The translations under genes were made by a program, and so were the position numbers. A DNA stretch of 64,000 bases from DAIPKP01 sp964545875 (lineage in GTDB: Bacteria; Synergistota; Synergistia; Synergistales; Aminiphilaceae): NCBI GenBank assembly GCA_964545875.1, contig CAZJHH010000001.1:124001-188000 (forward strand), written 5' to 3'. Shown here one piece after another: positions 25,979 through 34,449 of the stretch. Every line of letters starts with the position of its first letter. Positions within the stretch are counted from its first letter, which is position 1. Under the pieces are notes generated by a model. The model worked only from the letters and a program-made list of their open reading frames with translations, searched no databases and was not told the origin of the DNA.

Positions 25979-27072
25979 AAGCGGTTCGGGGGGAGGGGGA
26001 ATTTCTCTGGGATGACCGGGGAAGGCGATATCTGGATTTTCTTGCAGGGCATGGAGCGGCTCTCTTTGGGCACGCCCATCCGCGGCTGCTCCGGGCTCTT
26101 CAGGAAGCTTCGGAAAATTTCTGGACCATCGGCGGAAGCCTCCAGGCACCGAGCCGCCGAAGATTCCTGAAAGCTCTGGAGGAACGGTTTTCCGGATATA
26201 CCCCTTTTCTGTGCAACAGCGGTGCCGAAGCCATGGAGGGGGCTCTCAAGCTGGTGCTGGCCCTGAATTCCGAGCGCCCCCGGCTCCTCGCCCTTCGCCG
26301 GAGCTTTCACGGCCGTACCCTGGGAGCCCTCTCCCTTACCTTCAATCCTCGCTATCGCCGTCCCTGGCAATCCGCCCTCCTTTCGGTGGAACACCTGGAG
26401 CCCGGAGAGCTTCTGAAATCTCTGGATAACCGGGTGGCGGGGGTTTTCGTGGAGCTCCTTCAGGGGGAGGGTGGGCTGGATATGCTTACTCCGGAGTTCT
26501 GCGGAGAACTTCGCCGAAGGTGCTCCGAAAGCGGGGCTTTTCTGGTGGCGGATGAAATTCAGACCGGCTGGGGGCGCTGCGGATTTCTCTCCCTCGCCGG
26601 GGAGTGGAAAATGGAGCCGGATATTCTATGCTTTGCCAAGGGGGTGGCCGGAGGACTTCCCGCAGGAATTACCCTCTGGAAAAAGAAACTCGGGGGGTTT
26701 CCTCCCCGGGGACACGGCTCCACCTACGGAGGCAATCCCCTGGTCTGTTCCGTGGCGCTGGAGGCTCTGGCTCTTCTGGAGGAGGAGCTTCTGGAGAAAC
26801 TGCCGGAAAAGGAAGCCTTTTTTCGGGGAGCCCTGGAAAACATCGCTTCCCCCCTGATACGAAGCGTGCGCGGCAAGGGGCTTCTTCAGGGGGTGGAGCT
26901 CACGATTCCCACAGCTCCTGTGGTGAAGGAACTTCAGGAGGAGGGGGTGCTTTCTCTGGTGTCGGGTACTCATGTGGTGCGGTTTCTTCCTCCCCTGGTG
27001 GCCCGGAAAGAATCCTTCGGAATGGCTGCGGAAGCCCTCGAAAAGGTGCTTTCCCAGCAGCAGGGCGGGTAA
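25945..27072 (+). CDS. lysJ: LysW-aminoadipate semialdehyde aminotransferase LysJ
   Basis: The ATG at 25945 follows GGGAGGAGGAAC within lysZ and gives 375 residues. It is a class-III PLP aminotransferase: HGAALFGHAHP, NSGAEAMEGALKLV, SFHGRTLGALSLT, VADEIQTGWGR, and the PLP lysine in CFAKGVAGGLPAG, then GSTYGGNPLVC. It converts LysW-bound semialdehyde to LysW-lysine with glutamate as donor. Confidence 0.93.
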   Translation: MEPALYGTRGIEAVRGEGEFLWDDRGRRYLDFLAGHGAALFGHAHPRLLRALQEASENFWTIGGSLQAPSRRRFLKALEERFSGYTPFLCNSGAEAMEGALKLVLALNSERPRLLALRRSFHGRTLGALSLTFNPRYRRPWQSALLSVEHLEPGELLKSLDNRVAGVFVELLQGEGGLDMLTPEFCGELRRRCSESGAFLVADEIQTGWGRCGFLSLAGEWKMEPDILCFAKGVAGGLPAGITLWKKKLGGFPPRGHGSTYGGNPLVCSVALEALALLEEELLEKLPEKEAFFRGALENIASPLIRSVRGKGLLQGVELTIPTAPVVKELQEEGVLSLVSGTHVVRFLPPLVARKESFGMAAEALEKVLSQQQGG

Positions 27073-27075
27073 TTC

Positions 27076-28221
27076 ATGCTCGCAAAGAGCCTCTATGCCC
27101 GGGCGGCGGAGGTTTCCGGCGGAGCGGAGCGGCTGGAGCATCTCGAACGCAGCGGCAAAGCGGAGCGAGGAAAGGCGGAGGCCCTTCTTCTGGCATCCGT
27201 GGGAATTGCCAGCGAAAGCTTTCGGGAAGAGGCTTTCAGTCGATTTCTGGAAGAACATCTTCCCCTCTTCGGTTGGGAGCGGGTCTGGCGGGATGAAGCG
27301 GGCAACTGTCTTGCCTCCCGGGGAGAGGGAGAGAAGGAGCTCCTTCTTCTGGGGCATCTCGATACGGTGCCGGGAGGACCGAAGGCGGAAGTACGAGGAG
27401 ACGTGCTCTACGGCCGGGGAAGCGTGGATGCCAAGGGGCCCCTCTGCGCCTTCGCCGTGGCGGGAGGAAAGGTGCCTCTTTCCGAGGGGTGGCGCATTAC
27501 CCTGGCGGGAGTGGTGGGAGAGGAGGCGGGTTCCCGGGGTATGCGGTACCTTCTGAAAAATCGCAGAAAAGAGGCTCCTCCTGCGGGATGTCTCGTGGGA
27601 GAGCCCTCGGGGCTCTCAGGAATTACCCTGGGTTATCGGGGGCGCTGTCTTCTCCGGCTTTGGGACGAAGATACCGGAGCTCACCGGAGCGGTGATGCCG
27701 GGCCCCAGACTCGGGTGCTTCAGGCCGCTGCGGCTATTCTCGCTTGGGTGGAAAAACAGGATTTTCCCGAGAAAACCGTGATTCATCGTCCTTCGGGAGC
27801 GGTGCTCTCCATGAAAGGCGGGGAAGATAAGGGACGTTTCGGAGAAATCTTTCTGGATATCCGGCTTCCCCTGGAGGCGGATCCGGGGGAGTGGGGAAAA
27901 ATCATGCTGGATATGGGAACCTCTCGGGGAATCTCCGGAGAGATTGCGGAAGCCTTGGGCGCTCATATGACCACAAAGACCGATCCCCTGGTGCGGGCTC
28001 TCCGGGTGGCGCTGCGTCGGCAGGGCTATGAGCCGAAACTTCTCGCCAAGGGCGGCACCGCAGACTTCAACCATGCGGCGGTCTGGAACTGTCCTCTCGG
28101 GGCCTACGGTCCCGGAGACAGTCGGCTGGATCATACGGGGAACGAGCATATTTCCCTGGAAGAATATGTTCGGAGCGTGGAGATTCTCAGAGAGGGACTA
28201 GTACGCTTCAATCCATTCTAG
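27076..28221 (+). CDS. lysK: LysW-lysine hydrolase LysK
   Basis: A 381-residue M20-family metallopeptidase starts three bases after lysJ. Zinc-site motifs are LLGHLDTVPGG, YGRGSVDAKGPL, VVGEEAGSRG, and the C-terminal KGGTADFN and HTGNEHI. It releases lysine from LysW, completing the pathway. An N-terminal stretch of about 40 charged residues precedes the usual start of the fold. Genes for homocitrate synthase, homoaconitase and the aminoadipate aminotransferase are not in the window. Confidence 0.93.
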   Translation: MLAKSLYARAAEVSGGAERLEHLERSGKAERGKAEALLLASVGIASESFREEAFSRFLEEHLPLFGWERVWRDEAGNCLASRGEGEKELLLLGHLDTVPGGPKAEVRGDVLYGRGSVDAKGPLCAFAVAGGKVPLSEGWRITLAGVVGEEAGSRGMRYLLKNRRKEAPPAGCLVGEPSGLSGITLGYRGRCLLRLWDEDTGAHRSGDAGPQTRVLQAAAAILAWVEKQDFPEKTVIHRPSGAVLSMKGGEDKGRFGEIFLDIRLPLEADPGEWGKIMLDMGTSRGISGEIAEALGAHMTTKTDPLVRALRVALRRQGYEPKLLAKGGTADFNHAAVWNCPLGAYGPGDSRLDHTGNEHISLEEYVRSVEILREGLVRFNPF

Positions 28222-28273
28222 TATTGTTGTTACCAAAAGCGGATGTCCAAATTCCGGAGAGGAGCGTTTGAAT

Positions 28274-28633
28274 ATGACACCGAAGGAAGTGTTGGAAAAC
28301 TTTGTGGAAGCCTTCAATGATGCGGATGTCGACAGGCTGGCGGCCCTGTACAATCTCCACGCGGTGAATCATCAGGTGGCGGAGGAGCCGGTAACGGGGC
28401 GGGAGGCCATCCGAAAGATGTTTGCCCATGGTTTTGCGGAAGCCGAAATGACCTGCATGGTGGAAAATATATTCGAAGACGGAGAGTGGGCCATCATGGA
28501 ATGGCGGGATCCTCTGGGCCTCAGGGGATGTGGCTTTTTCCGCATAGTTAACGGCGAGATCGTTTTTCAGAGAGGATACTGGGATAAGCTGACCTTTTTA
28601 CGACAGCATAAATTGCCCCTGCCAAAGAAATAG
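28274..28633 (+). CDS. SnoaL/NTF2-like small protein
   Basis: From the ATG at 28274 (GAGAGGAG upstream; a TTG at 28268 is possible) a 119-residue protein is predicted. The pattern of an N-terminal helix (PKEVLENFVEAFNDADVDRLAALY), a VNHQVAEEPVTGREAI segment and three beta strands ending FFRIVNGEIVFQRGYWDKLTF is that of the SnoaL-like/NTF2 cone fold, with the Asp/His pattern of polyketide-cyclase-like members. Substrate unknown. It is next to lysK but has its own spacing and is probably unrelated to lysine synthesis. Confidence 0.75.
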   Translation: MTPKEVLENFVEAFNDADVDRLAALYNLHAVNHQVAEEPVTGREAIRKMFAHGFAEAEMTCMVENIFEDGEWAIMEWRDPLGLRGCGFFRIVNGEIVFQRGYWDKLTFLRQHKLPLPKK

Positions 28634-28842
28634 CGCTATGATGTATGGATTGACGGAAAAAACGGGGTACTTTCCGTGAAGGCGAAGATGTAAAGTACAA
28701 AGAAAATTAGAAAGTTCAGAACACGAGCCTTTAAGAATGAGATATGTGATTCCGAAAGATGCCCGAAGTGGCGCAAGAAAATTCTTTTGATCGTTCCATG
28801 TGGGATTTCTTCTGAAAAAGGGCCGGGAGAGGTGTGGAGGGA
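28634..28842 (+). other. Short intergenic region with small hairpin
   Basis: A 7-bp hairpin (ACGGAAA 28653-28659 with TTTCCGT 28671-28677) follows the SnoaL-like gene, without a T-run. No clear promoter for the next gene was recognised. Confidence 0.4.
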
Positions 28843-29688
28843 ATGAAAATTTTAAAGATCCTTTGTGCGGGGAGCGTTCGAAAAGCGCTGGAAGATATTG
28901 GGGCGTCTTTCAACCTCGCCAATCCGGATATCTCTTTTGTGTTTATTTCCGGAGGAAGCGTGGAGTTGGCCAGGGATCTTCTCTCTTGTAGGGAGAGGGG
29001 AGATCTGTTTTTTTTCGCCGACTATAATCTTCTCGCTCAATGGTTTCGGGATGCCGGAAAGGTTTCCCTGGTGAAGCCCCTGGTAACCAACTCCAAGGTT
29101 CTCGCTTTTCCGCGAAATTCTGTGTATAGGGAGAAACTTGACGGAGAGACATGGTTCCGGGTTCTGGAAGATCCTGGGGTCGTTCTGGCGCATACCGCAC
29201 CGGATCGGGATCCCGGAGGATACCGTACCCTTCTGGTGCTGCGACTGGCGGAAATTTTTTATGGAGAATCCGGGCTTTTCGACCGAATTTATAACAATCC
29301 TTCCCGTCTCGTTCTTCCTCCCCGAACAACTCATGCCATGGTGGATTCCCTGCACGACGAGGGGAAAATCGACTTCATGATTCGTTATCGATCTTCTTTG
29401 ATCGGAAAGCGATATGCTTTCCTGGAACTTCCCCGGGAGATCAACCTGGGAAGCTCCGAGATGAGAACATTCTATTCAGGGGCTTCCGTGGAAATAGCCG
29501 GGCCAAAGGGAGAATCGCTGCAAGTGCGCGGAGAGCCCATTCTTTACGGAGTGGCTTTGCTGAAGGAGAGCGCTTTTCCCGAGGAAGCCCGAGCTTTTCT
29601 GGATTACATTTTTTCAATGGAAGGCAGTCGGATTTTTCGGAAATACGGTTTCGGGATTCTGGAAAAACAGCAAATCGATTGGCTTTAG
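28843..29688 (+). CDS. WtpA/ModA-like oxyanion-binding protein without signal peptide
   Basis: The 281-residue protein (ATG at 28843; a GTG at 28834 is the alternative) starts straight in the mature fold: ILCAGSVRKALEDIG, then FISGGSVELARDLL, DLFFFADYNLL, and a later PRTTHAMVDSLHDEGKIDFMIRY. This is the pattern of tungstate/molybdate-binding proteins of the WtpA type. In-frame stop at 28813 leaves room for only ten more codons, so no signal peptide can exist: the protein should be cytoplasmic, perhaps an oxyanion sensor or store. No permease gene follows directly; a Moco-type riboswitch and a FecB-type importer come next. Confidence 0.72.
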   Translation: MKILKILCAGSVRKALEDIGASFNLANPDISFVFISGGSVELARDLLSCRERGDLFFFADYNLLAQWFRDAGKVSLVKPLVTNSKVLAFPRNSVYREKLDGETWFRVLEDPGVVLAHTAPDRDPGGYRTLLVLRLAEIFYGESGLFDRIYNNPSRLVLPPRTTHAMVDSLHDEGKIDFMIRYRSSLIGKRYAFLELPREINLGSSEMRTFYSGASVEIAGPKGESLQVRGEPILYGVALLKESAFPEEARAFLDYIFSMEGSRIFRKYGFGILEKQQIDWL

Positions 29689-29706
29689 GCAAGCTGGATT
29701 TTGCAA

Positions 29707-29735
29707 TTGACTTGCATTTTATGGCGTGCTATTGT
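29707..29735 (+). promoter_or_regulatory. Probable promoter of the riboswitch-controlled importer
   Basis: TTGACT (29707-29712) and TATTGT (29730-29735) are separated by 17 bp, placing the RNA start near 29742, just before the riboswitch. Confidence 0.55.
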
Positions 29736-29762
29736 ATTCCTCACGTTTCAATTTAGCGTATT

Positions 29763-29906
29763 GTCTCCGAGTTCTTTTTCCTAAAGGAAATATCCCATGG
29801 AAAAGAGCCCATGGGTGCCGACGGAAACGTGGGTGCCTCCCCGCTTGGAAAGGAGAGGACGGTGCATTTGTGGCCTTTTCCCAAGGGGAGAGGCCATTAT
29901 TTTTTT
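29763..29906 (+). promoter_or_regulatory. Molybdenum/tungsten cofactor (Moco/Tuco) riboswitch with terminator
   Basis: Remembered consensus elements of the Moco RNA appear in order: TCTCCGAG (29764-29771), a variable arm (CCCATG... CATGGG), then GTGCCTCCCCGCTTGGAAAG, GGAGAGGACGG and GCATTTGTGGCC. The last stem (29872-29882 with 29885-29895) runs into ATTATTTTTTT, so it doubles as an intrinsic terminator. Binding of cofactor should switch the downstream importer off. I cannot tell Moco from the Tuco (tungsten) variant without a covariance-model search. Confidence 0.75.
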
Positions 29907-29925
29907 AAAGAGGGGTGCTCGTCTC

Positions 29926-30996
29926 ATGTCCAGAAGTTGCAAGACTTTTCGGTTTTTGATGGTTTTTTCTTTATTGCTCTGTTCCGTGATTTTTCTCGTT
30001 CCGGCTTTTGCAGACCCTCTCCGCATAGTGAAGGATCAATTGGGAAGAGAGGTGGCGCTTCCCGAAAAAGTTGAGCGGGTGGTCTGTCTTGAGCATCATG
30101 CCCTGGATATCATTCTGGAGCTTCAGGCTGGAGAGACTCTCGTGGGTGTCCTTCAGAAGTGGGATAAACAGCTTGCCGGGATTGATAGAATCTACCCCCG
30201 TCTGAAGGAACTTTCCATGCCCGGGGATCTGCAGTCGGTCAACATGGAGGAACTGCTGAAACTTGATCCGGATGTGGTGATCATTACCCATTATGCTCCC
30301 GAGGAAATGTGGAAACCCATCGAAAAGGCGGGAATTCCCGTGATACTGCTCTCGTTCTACGTGGCGGATCTGGAAGAGGCCTCTAAACTCAATCCGACGC
30401 TCAAGGATCCCGACAAGGCGTATACGGAAGGAATGAAAGAGGCGGTTCTCATTCTCGGGGATGTCCTGGGCAGAAAGGATCAGGCGGAGGCCCTGGTTTC
30501 CTTTATCGAAGAGAAAAGAGCTCTGGTGGCCCAGCATTTGGCCGCGATTCCCGAGGATGCCCGAGTTCGCTGTTACATGGCCAATCCGGAACTGCATACC
30601 TATGGAACAGGGAAATACACCGGGGTTATCATGGATCGAGCGGGTGGAAGGAACGTGGCTGCGGAGATCAAGGGATATCAGCAGGTAAACATGGAACAAA
30701 TTCTCCTCTGGGATCCCGAAGTTATCTTTGTTCAGGCTCGCTACGTGGGCTTGCTTGACGAAATTGCAAATTCTTCTTCGTGGCAGCAGACGAGCGCCGT
30801 GCGCAATGGACGGGTCTATCTGAGTCCGGAGTATGTTAAGCCCTGGGGGCATCCCTGCCCGGAGTCCTTTGCCCTGGGAGAACTCTGGATGGCGAAAAAG
30901 CTGTATCCCCAGCAATTTGAGGATGTAGATCTGGCGGCCATGGTGGAGGAGTTCTATCAGACCTTCTACGGGGTGCCCTATCAGGGGGAACATTAG
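29926..30996 (+). CDS. FecB/MolA-type substrate-binding protein of a metal-complex importer
   Basis: The ATG at 29926 follows AAAGAGGGGTGCTCGTCTC, directly after the riboswitch terminator, and gives 356 residues. A signal peptide (FRFLMVFSLLLCSVIFLVPAFA) precedes a two-lobed periplasmic-binding fold of the TroA/BtuF class: DQLGREVALPEKVERVVCL, LDPDVVIITHY, a helical backbone, and NMEQILLWDPEVIFVQ. FecB/BtuF-type systems carry chelated iron, corrinoids, or molybdate and tungstate (MolABC of Haemophilus). The cofactor riboswitch in front makes Mo or W the most likely cargo. Confidence 0.85.
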   Translation: MSRSCKTFRFLMVFSLLLCSVIFLVPAFADPLRIVKDQLGREVALPEKVERVVCLEHHALDIILELQAGETLVGVLQKWDKQLAGIDRIYPRLKELSMPGDLQSVNMEELLKLDPDVVIITHYAPEEMWKPIEKAGIPVILLSFYVADLEEASKLNPTLKDPDKAYTEGMKEAVLILGDVLGRKDQAEALVSFIEEKRALVAQHLAAIPEDARVRCYMANPELHTYGTGKYTGVIMDRAGGRNVAAEIKGYQQVNMEQILLWDPEVIFVQARYVGLLDEIANSSSWQQTSAVRNGRVYLSPEYVKPWGHPCPESFALGELWMAKKLYPQQFEDVDLAAMVEEFYQTFYGVPYQGEH

Positions 30997-31026
30997 AAAA
31001 GTAAAAAATTTGTAGTTTTCAAGGGT

Positions 31027-31056
31027 GCCGGGGAGATTTTCCCCGGCCTTTCTTTT
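31027..31056 (+). terminator. Attenuator-like hairpin between binding protein and permease
   Basis: GCCGGGGA (31027-31034) pairs with TCCCCGGC (31040-31047), then CTTTCTTTT. It lies between the binding-protein stop and the permease start and could lower permease expression relative to the binding protein, as is common in importer operons. Confidence 0.6.
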
Positions 31057-31076
31057 GAGGAGGAATTTACTTCGAT

Positions 31077-32096
31077 ATGCAAACGTGGATACAACGTAGA
31101 CCCCGTTCGTGGCGAATTCTGCTGGTGGGACTTCCTCTGGCCATGCTTTTGCTTTCTTTCATGGTGGGGCGTTACCCCATTCCACTCCGCACGGTTGCAA
31201 AAATCCTCCTGGCCCAGATCTTTCCGATAGAACACGATTGGCCTCATACCGTAGAGGCAGTGGTGCTCCAGATACGGATGCCTCGTATTATCGGGGCATT
31301 GCTTGTGGGGTCTGGGCTCGCAGTTTCAGGGGCTTCTTTTCAAGGTATTTTTCACAATCCTCTGGTTTCTCCCTATATTTTGGGAGTAGCTTCGGGAGCA
31401 GCCTTTGGAGCTGCTCTGGGGATTCTTTTTTCCTTTGGGACGGTCATGTTGCATGTCACGTCTCTCTTGTTCGGTATTCTGGCGGTAATATTCACGTTTG
31501 CCATCGGACGGGCCCAAAGCAAGGCGCCACCTTTGGTTTTGGTTCTTTCGGGTGTTGTGGTGGGCTCCTTTTTCTCCGCCCTCATTTCAACTATAAAATA
31601 TGTTGCGGATCCCTTCGAAAAGCTTCCCACCATCGTTTTCTGGCTTATGGGTTCCCTCAGCCGCATAACTCCCGATTTGATAGCCGTGGCGGCTCCTCTC
31701 ATGGGAATTGGCGTGGTCGCCTTGGGAGCCATGAGATGGCGGATAAACATTCTTTCTCTCGGAGAGGAAGAGGCTCTTGCTCTAGGCATTGATACGGGGA
31801 AGGAACGAGGATGCATTATTTTTCTTTGCACGCTTCTTACGGCTTCCGCCGTTTGTCTTTCCGGTATTATTGGATGGGTGGGGCTTGTGATTCCCCATTT
31901 GGCCCGCATGATGGTGGGCCCGGATTATCGCCATCTTTTTCCGGCGTGCCTTTCCCTGGGAGGATTTTATGTTCTTGGCATCGACAATCTGGCAAGAACT
32001 CTCTCTCAAGGTGAAATCCCCCTGGGAATTCTCACGGCTCTTATCGGAGCTCCTTTCTTTGCCTGGCTGCTGACAAAAAACAGGGTGGGATGGTAA
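31077..32096 (+). CDS. FecCD-family permease (MolB/BtuC-like)
   Basis: A 339-residue protein with about ten membrane helices of the FecCD family: GRYPIPLRTVAKIL near the start, RMPRIIGALLVGSGLAVSGASFQG, NPLVSPYILGVASGAAFGAALG, and near the C-terminus ISGIIGWVGLVIPHLARMMVGPDYR with the EIPLGILTALIGAPFFAWLL end. It would form a homodimeric channel with the ATPase encoded next (overlap 7 bp). AGGAGG lies 13 bases before the ATG, slightly far. Confidence 0.93.
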   Translation: MQTWIQRRPRSWRILLVGLPLAMLLLSFMVGRYPIPLRTVAKILLAQIFPIEHDWPHTVEAVVLQIRMPRIIGALLVGSGLAVSGASFQGIFHNPLVSPYILGVASGAAFGAALGILFSFGTVMLHVTSLLFGILAVIFTFAIGRAQSKAPPLVLVLSGVVVGSFFSALISTIKYVADPFEKLPTIVFWLMGSLSRITPDLIAVAAPLMGIGVVALGAMRWRINILSLGEEEALALGIDTGKERGCIIFLCTLLTASAVCLSGIIGWVGLVIPHLARMMVGPDYRHLFPACLSLGGFYVLGIDNLARTLSQGEIPLGILTALIGAPFFAWLLTKNRVGW

Positions 32097-32938
32097 TGCT
32101 TCTGACGGTGCAAGAAGCGGGTTTTTCCTATTCGGGGGGAGGTCGAATCTTCGAAGACATCAGCCTTTCTGTCGAAGAAGGAGAGGTTTTATGTCTTTTA
32201 GGGGCCAACGGGGTGGGAAAATCCACGTTTTTACAATGTTTGGATGGCATCCACCCTCTTTCCGAAGGGGAGATTTTGCTGGACGGGCGCTCTCTGTCTT
32301 CCATGAGCCGCCGCCAGATTTCTCGGGAGATTGCTTTCTTGCCTCAGTTCCACCGGGCTTCCTTTCCCTTTCGAGTTCTTGACATCGTTCTCATGGGACG
32401 AACGCCACACATAAATTTTCTCGCTACACCAGGCAAGAGGGATATCGATATGGCTCGGAAAACCCTCGAATCTCTCAGGATTTTACACCTGGAAGAGAAG
32501 CCGTACACGCAAATCAGTGGAGGCGAACGTCAGTTGGTTCTTCTTGCTTCCGCTCTGGTGCAGGAACCACACCTTTTGCTTCTGGACGAACCTACTACTC
32601 ATCTGGATTTCGGGAATCAAGCCAGGTTTCTGGAAATTATAAAAAACCTGGCCCGGCAGGGAATCGCCATTGTCATGAGCACGCATTTTCCTGATCACGC
32701 TCTGCTTGCGGCTTCGACAGTGGCGATTATCAGAGCGGGAAAGCTCCTGGGCTTTGGGGAGCCCGCAAAAGTATTGACCGAAGAGCTGATCCAAGAAACG
32801 TATGATGTCGATGTCCGGGTTATTCATCTTGAAGATGCGGGAATTCGAACTTGTGTTCCCGTTCTGTCAGAAAATCGGGACAGAATGAAAAAGCGACGCG
32901 GAGAGGCGTTTCCTCTGGAGCCTTCAAGTCCGGAATGA
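32090..32938 (+). CDS. FecE/MolC-type ABC transporter ATPase
   Basis: The 282-residue ATPase has Walker A LLGANGVGKSTF, the Q-loop FLPQFHRA, the signature ISGGERQLVLLASAL, Walker B LLLLDEPTTHLD and the H-loop STHFPDHALL. Its start overlaps the permease stop (ATG at 32090 or 32096). A long arm of about 30 basic residues follows the usual end. It energises the importer of the two preceding genes. A 16-bp terminator follows. Confidence 0.93.
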   Translation: MVMLLTVQEAGFSYSGGGRIFEDISLSVEEGEVLCLLGANGVGKSTFLQCLDGIHPLSEGEILLDGRSLSSMSRRQISREIAFLPQFHRASFPFRVLDIVLMGRTPHINFLATPGKRDIDMARKTLESLRILHLEEKPYTQISGGERQLVLLASALVQEPHLLLLDEPTTHLDFGNQARFLEIIKNLARQGIAIVMSTHFPDHALLAASTVAIIRAGKLLGFGEPAKVLTEELIQETYDVDVRVIHLEDAGIRTCVPVLSENRDRMKKRRGEAFPLEPSSPE

Positions 32939-32941
32939 ACG

Positions 32942-32984
32942 AAAAGGAGGTGTTCCCTATTTCCGGGAACACCTCCTTTTCAAT
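32942..32984 (+). terminator. Strong intrinsic terminator of the first importer operon
   Basis: A perfect 16-bp stem (32942-32957 with 32965-32980, loop TATTTCC) ends in CCTTTT. Because the 5' arm starts AAAAGGAGG, it can also work on the opposite strand. Confidence 0.9.
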
Positions 32985-33393
32985 ATTGACTCCCCCCCCA
33001 TGAAGAACCTGGGGATTCGAGTAAGGGTTCATGGAGGCATTTTTTTAAAGGCTGCGAAAAGACCCGGTGGTCGTGTGCTTGTTTTATATGAAACGGCGGA
33101 ATAGTTTTTATATCTGGAGTGATCCTAAGATTTGCCGCAAGGTTTTGACTTCCATCTATAACGAAGAGAGTGCATCCCTTCAGTTTTCCATCCGATTTTT
33201 CAGGCTCCAGCGTATTTTATTCTCTGCGGCACTTTTCTTGCGGCGGTGTCTCGCGGCTTGCCTTGCAAAGGGGCCATGAGGAAGATATATAAGTGCATAA
33301 CATACTGTATTTATCGCAGTCATATTGCACAATATGCCGAGCCTGCTATAATGCCGAAATGGTGCGGCTTGTAATGCCCCCAGGAGGTGTTCC
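32985..33393 (+). promoter_or_regulatory. Leader and promoter of the second importer operon, with palindromic operator
   Basis: No convincing gene lies here. A 7-bp hairpin (32998-33004 with 33028-33034) precedes a run of seven T. Further on, TTGCAC (33325-33330) and a perfect TATAAT (33347-33352) with a 16-bp spacer form a promoter. The perfect palindrome CATATTGCACAATATG (33321-33336) covers the -35 box and is a probable repressor site. AGGAGG precedes the GTG at 33394. Confidence 0.7.
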
Positions 33394-34449
33394 GTGAAGC
33401 TTCTTTCGAAAAGGTCCGGTACTGATTCCGTGTCGATATATTTTGCCTCGGCATCCTGGAAAAAATTCTTCTTTTACGGTCTTCTTCCTCCCTCGGCTAT
33501 CCTGCTTTCCTTCGCGCTGGGGCGTTATCCCGTTTCACCGGGAGAGCTCTGGTCTCTCTTTTCCTCCGCACTTTTTCCCTCTCTTTCCGTGCCTCCGGAA
33601 ATTCTAAGCACTATTGTGTTTAATATACGCCTTCCGCGCATTCTGGCGGCTCTTTTGGTGGGAGCTTCTCTTTCTGGTGCCGGAGCCTGTTATCAGGGAA
33701 TGTTTCACAATCCCCTGGCATCTCCGGCTCTTCTCGGAGCTGCGGCGGGGGCGGGTTTTGGGGCCGCTCTGGGTATATGTCTGGGTTTTCACGTTCTCTC
33801 CATTCAGGTTCTTTCCTTTCTCGCCAGTCTTTCCGCAGTGGGAATCACCTGTCTTCTCAGCGGAAGAATCCGCCATGACCGAACCCTGGGCCTCGTTTTG
33901 GGGGGAATATTGACGGGATCTCTTTTTACCGCCGCCACGTCGCTCGTCAAATACACCGCGGATCCCTTCGAAAAGCTTCCCGCCATTACCTTCTGGCTCA
34001 TGGGAAGCTTTTCCTCCGTCACCATGGAAGATGTGTATCTGGTAGGGCCTCCTATCTTCCTGGGATTGGGATTTCTCTATCTTCTCCGATGGCATCTCAA
34101 TGTGCTTTCCCTTCCCGAGGAAGAGGCTCGGGCCCTGGGGGTGCGGGTCCATCTTTACAAACTTGTGGTGATTCTCTGCGCCACTTTGGCCACCGCCGCT
34201 TCGGTTTCCATCAGCGGTATGATCGGCTGGGTGGGGTTGGTGATTCCTCATTTTGTCCGTATTCTGGCCGGGCCGGACTATCTTCACCTCCTTCCCGCCT
34301 CTCTGGTGGGGGGAGGCATTTTTTTGCTCCTTATGGACAACCTTGCTCGAACGCTCGCTTCGGTGGAAATTCCTTTAGGCATACTTACCGCCCTGGTGGG
34401 GGTGCCTTTCTTTCTCTTTCTGCTTTTTCATGAGGAGGCAACATTCTGA
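33394..34449 (+). CDS. FecCD-family permease of second importer
   Basis: The GTG at 33394 (CAGGAGGTGTTCC upstream) gives 351 residues with about ten helices. Family marks match those of the first permease: GRYPVSPGELW, RLPRILAALLVGASLSGAGACYQG, NPLASPALLGAAAGAGFGAALG, SISGMIGWVGLVIPHFVRILAGPDY and EIPLGILTALVGVPFFLFLL. The two permeases are clear paralogues. It shares one base with the ATPase gene (TGATG). Confidence 0.93.
   Translation: MKLLSKRSGTDSVSIYFASASWKKFFFYGLLPPSAILLSFALGRYPVSPGELWSLFSSALFPSLSVPPEILSTIVFNIRLPRILAALLVGASLSGAGACYQGMFHNPLASPALLGAAAGAGFGAALGICLGFHVLSIQVLSFLASLSAVGITCLLSGRIRHDRTLGLVLGGILTGSLFTAATSLVKYTADPFEKLPAITFWLMGSFSSVTMEDVYLVGPPIFLGLGFLYLLRWHLNVLSLPEEEARALGVRVHLYKLVVILCATLATAASVSISGMIGWVGLVIPHFVRILAGPDYLHLLPASLVGGGIFLLLMDNLARTLASVEIPLGILTALVGVPFFLFLLFHEEATF

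Noticed and set aside
27076..28221. Arginine/ornithine role for the LysW cluster (ArgX-type)
   Set aside because: The enzymes could act on glutamate in some archaea, but the AAA specifier of the T-box favours lysine.
33067..33279. 70-codon frame upstream of the second importer
   Set aside because: No ribosome binding site, unlikely composition, and it ends before the promoter that drives the next operon; treated as non-coding.
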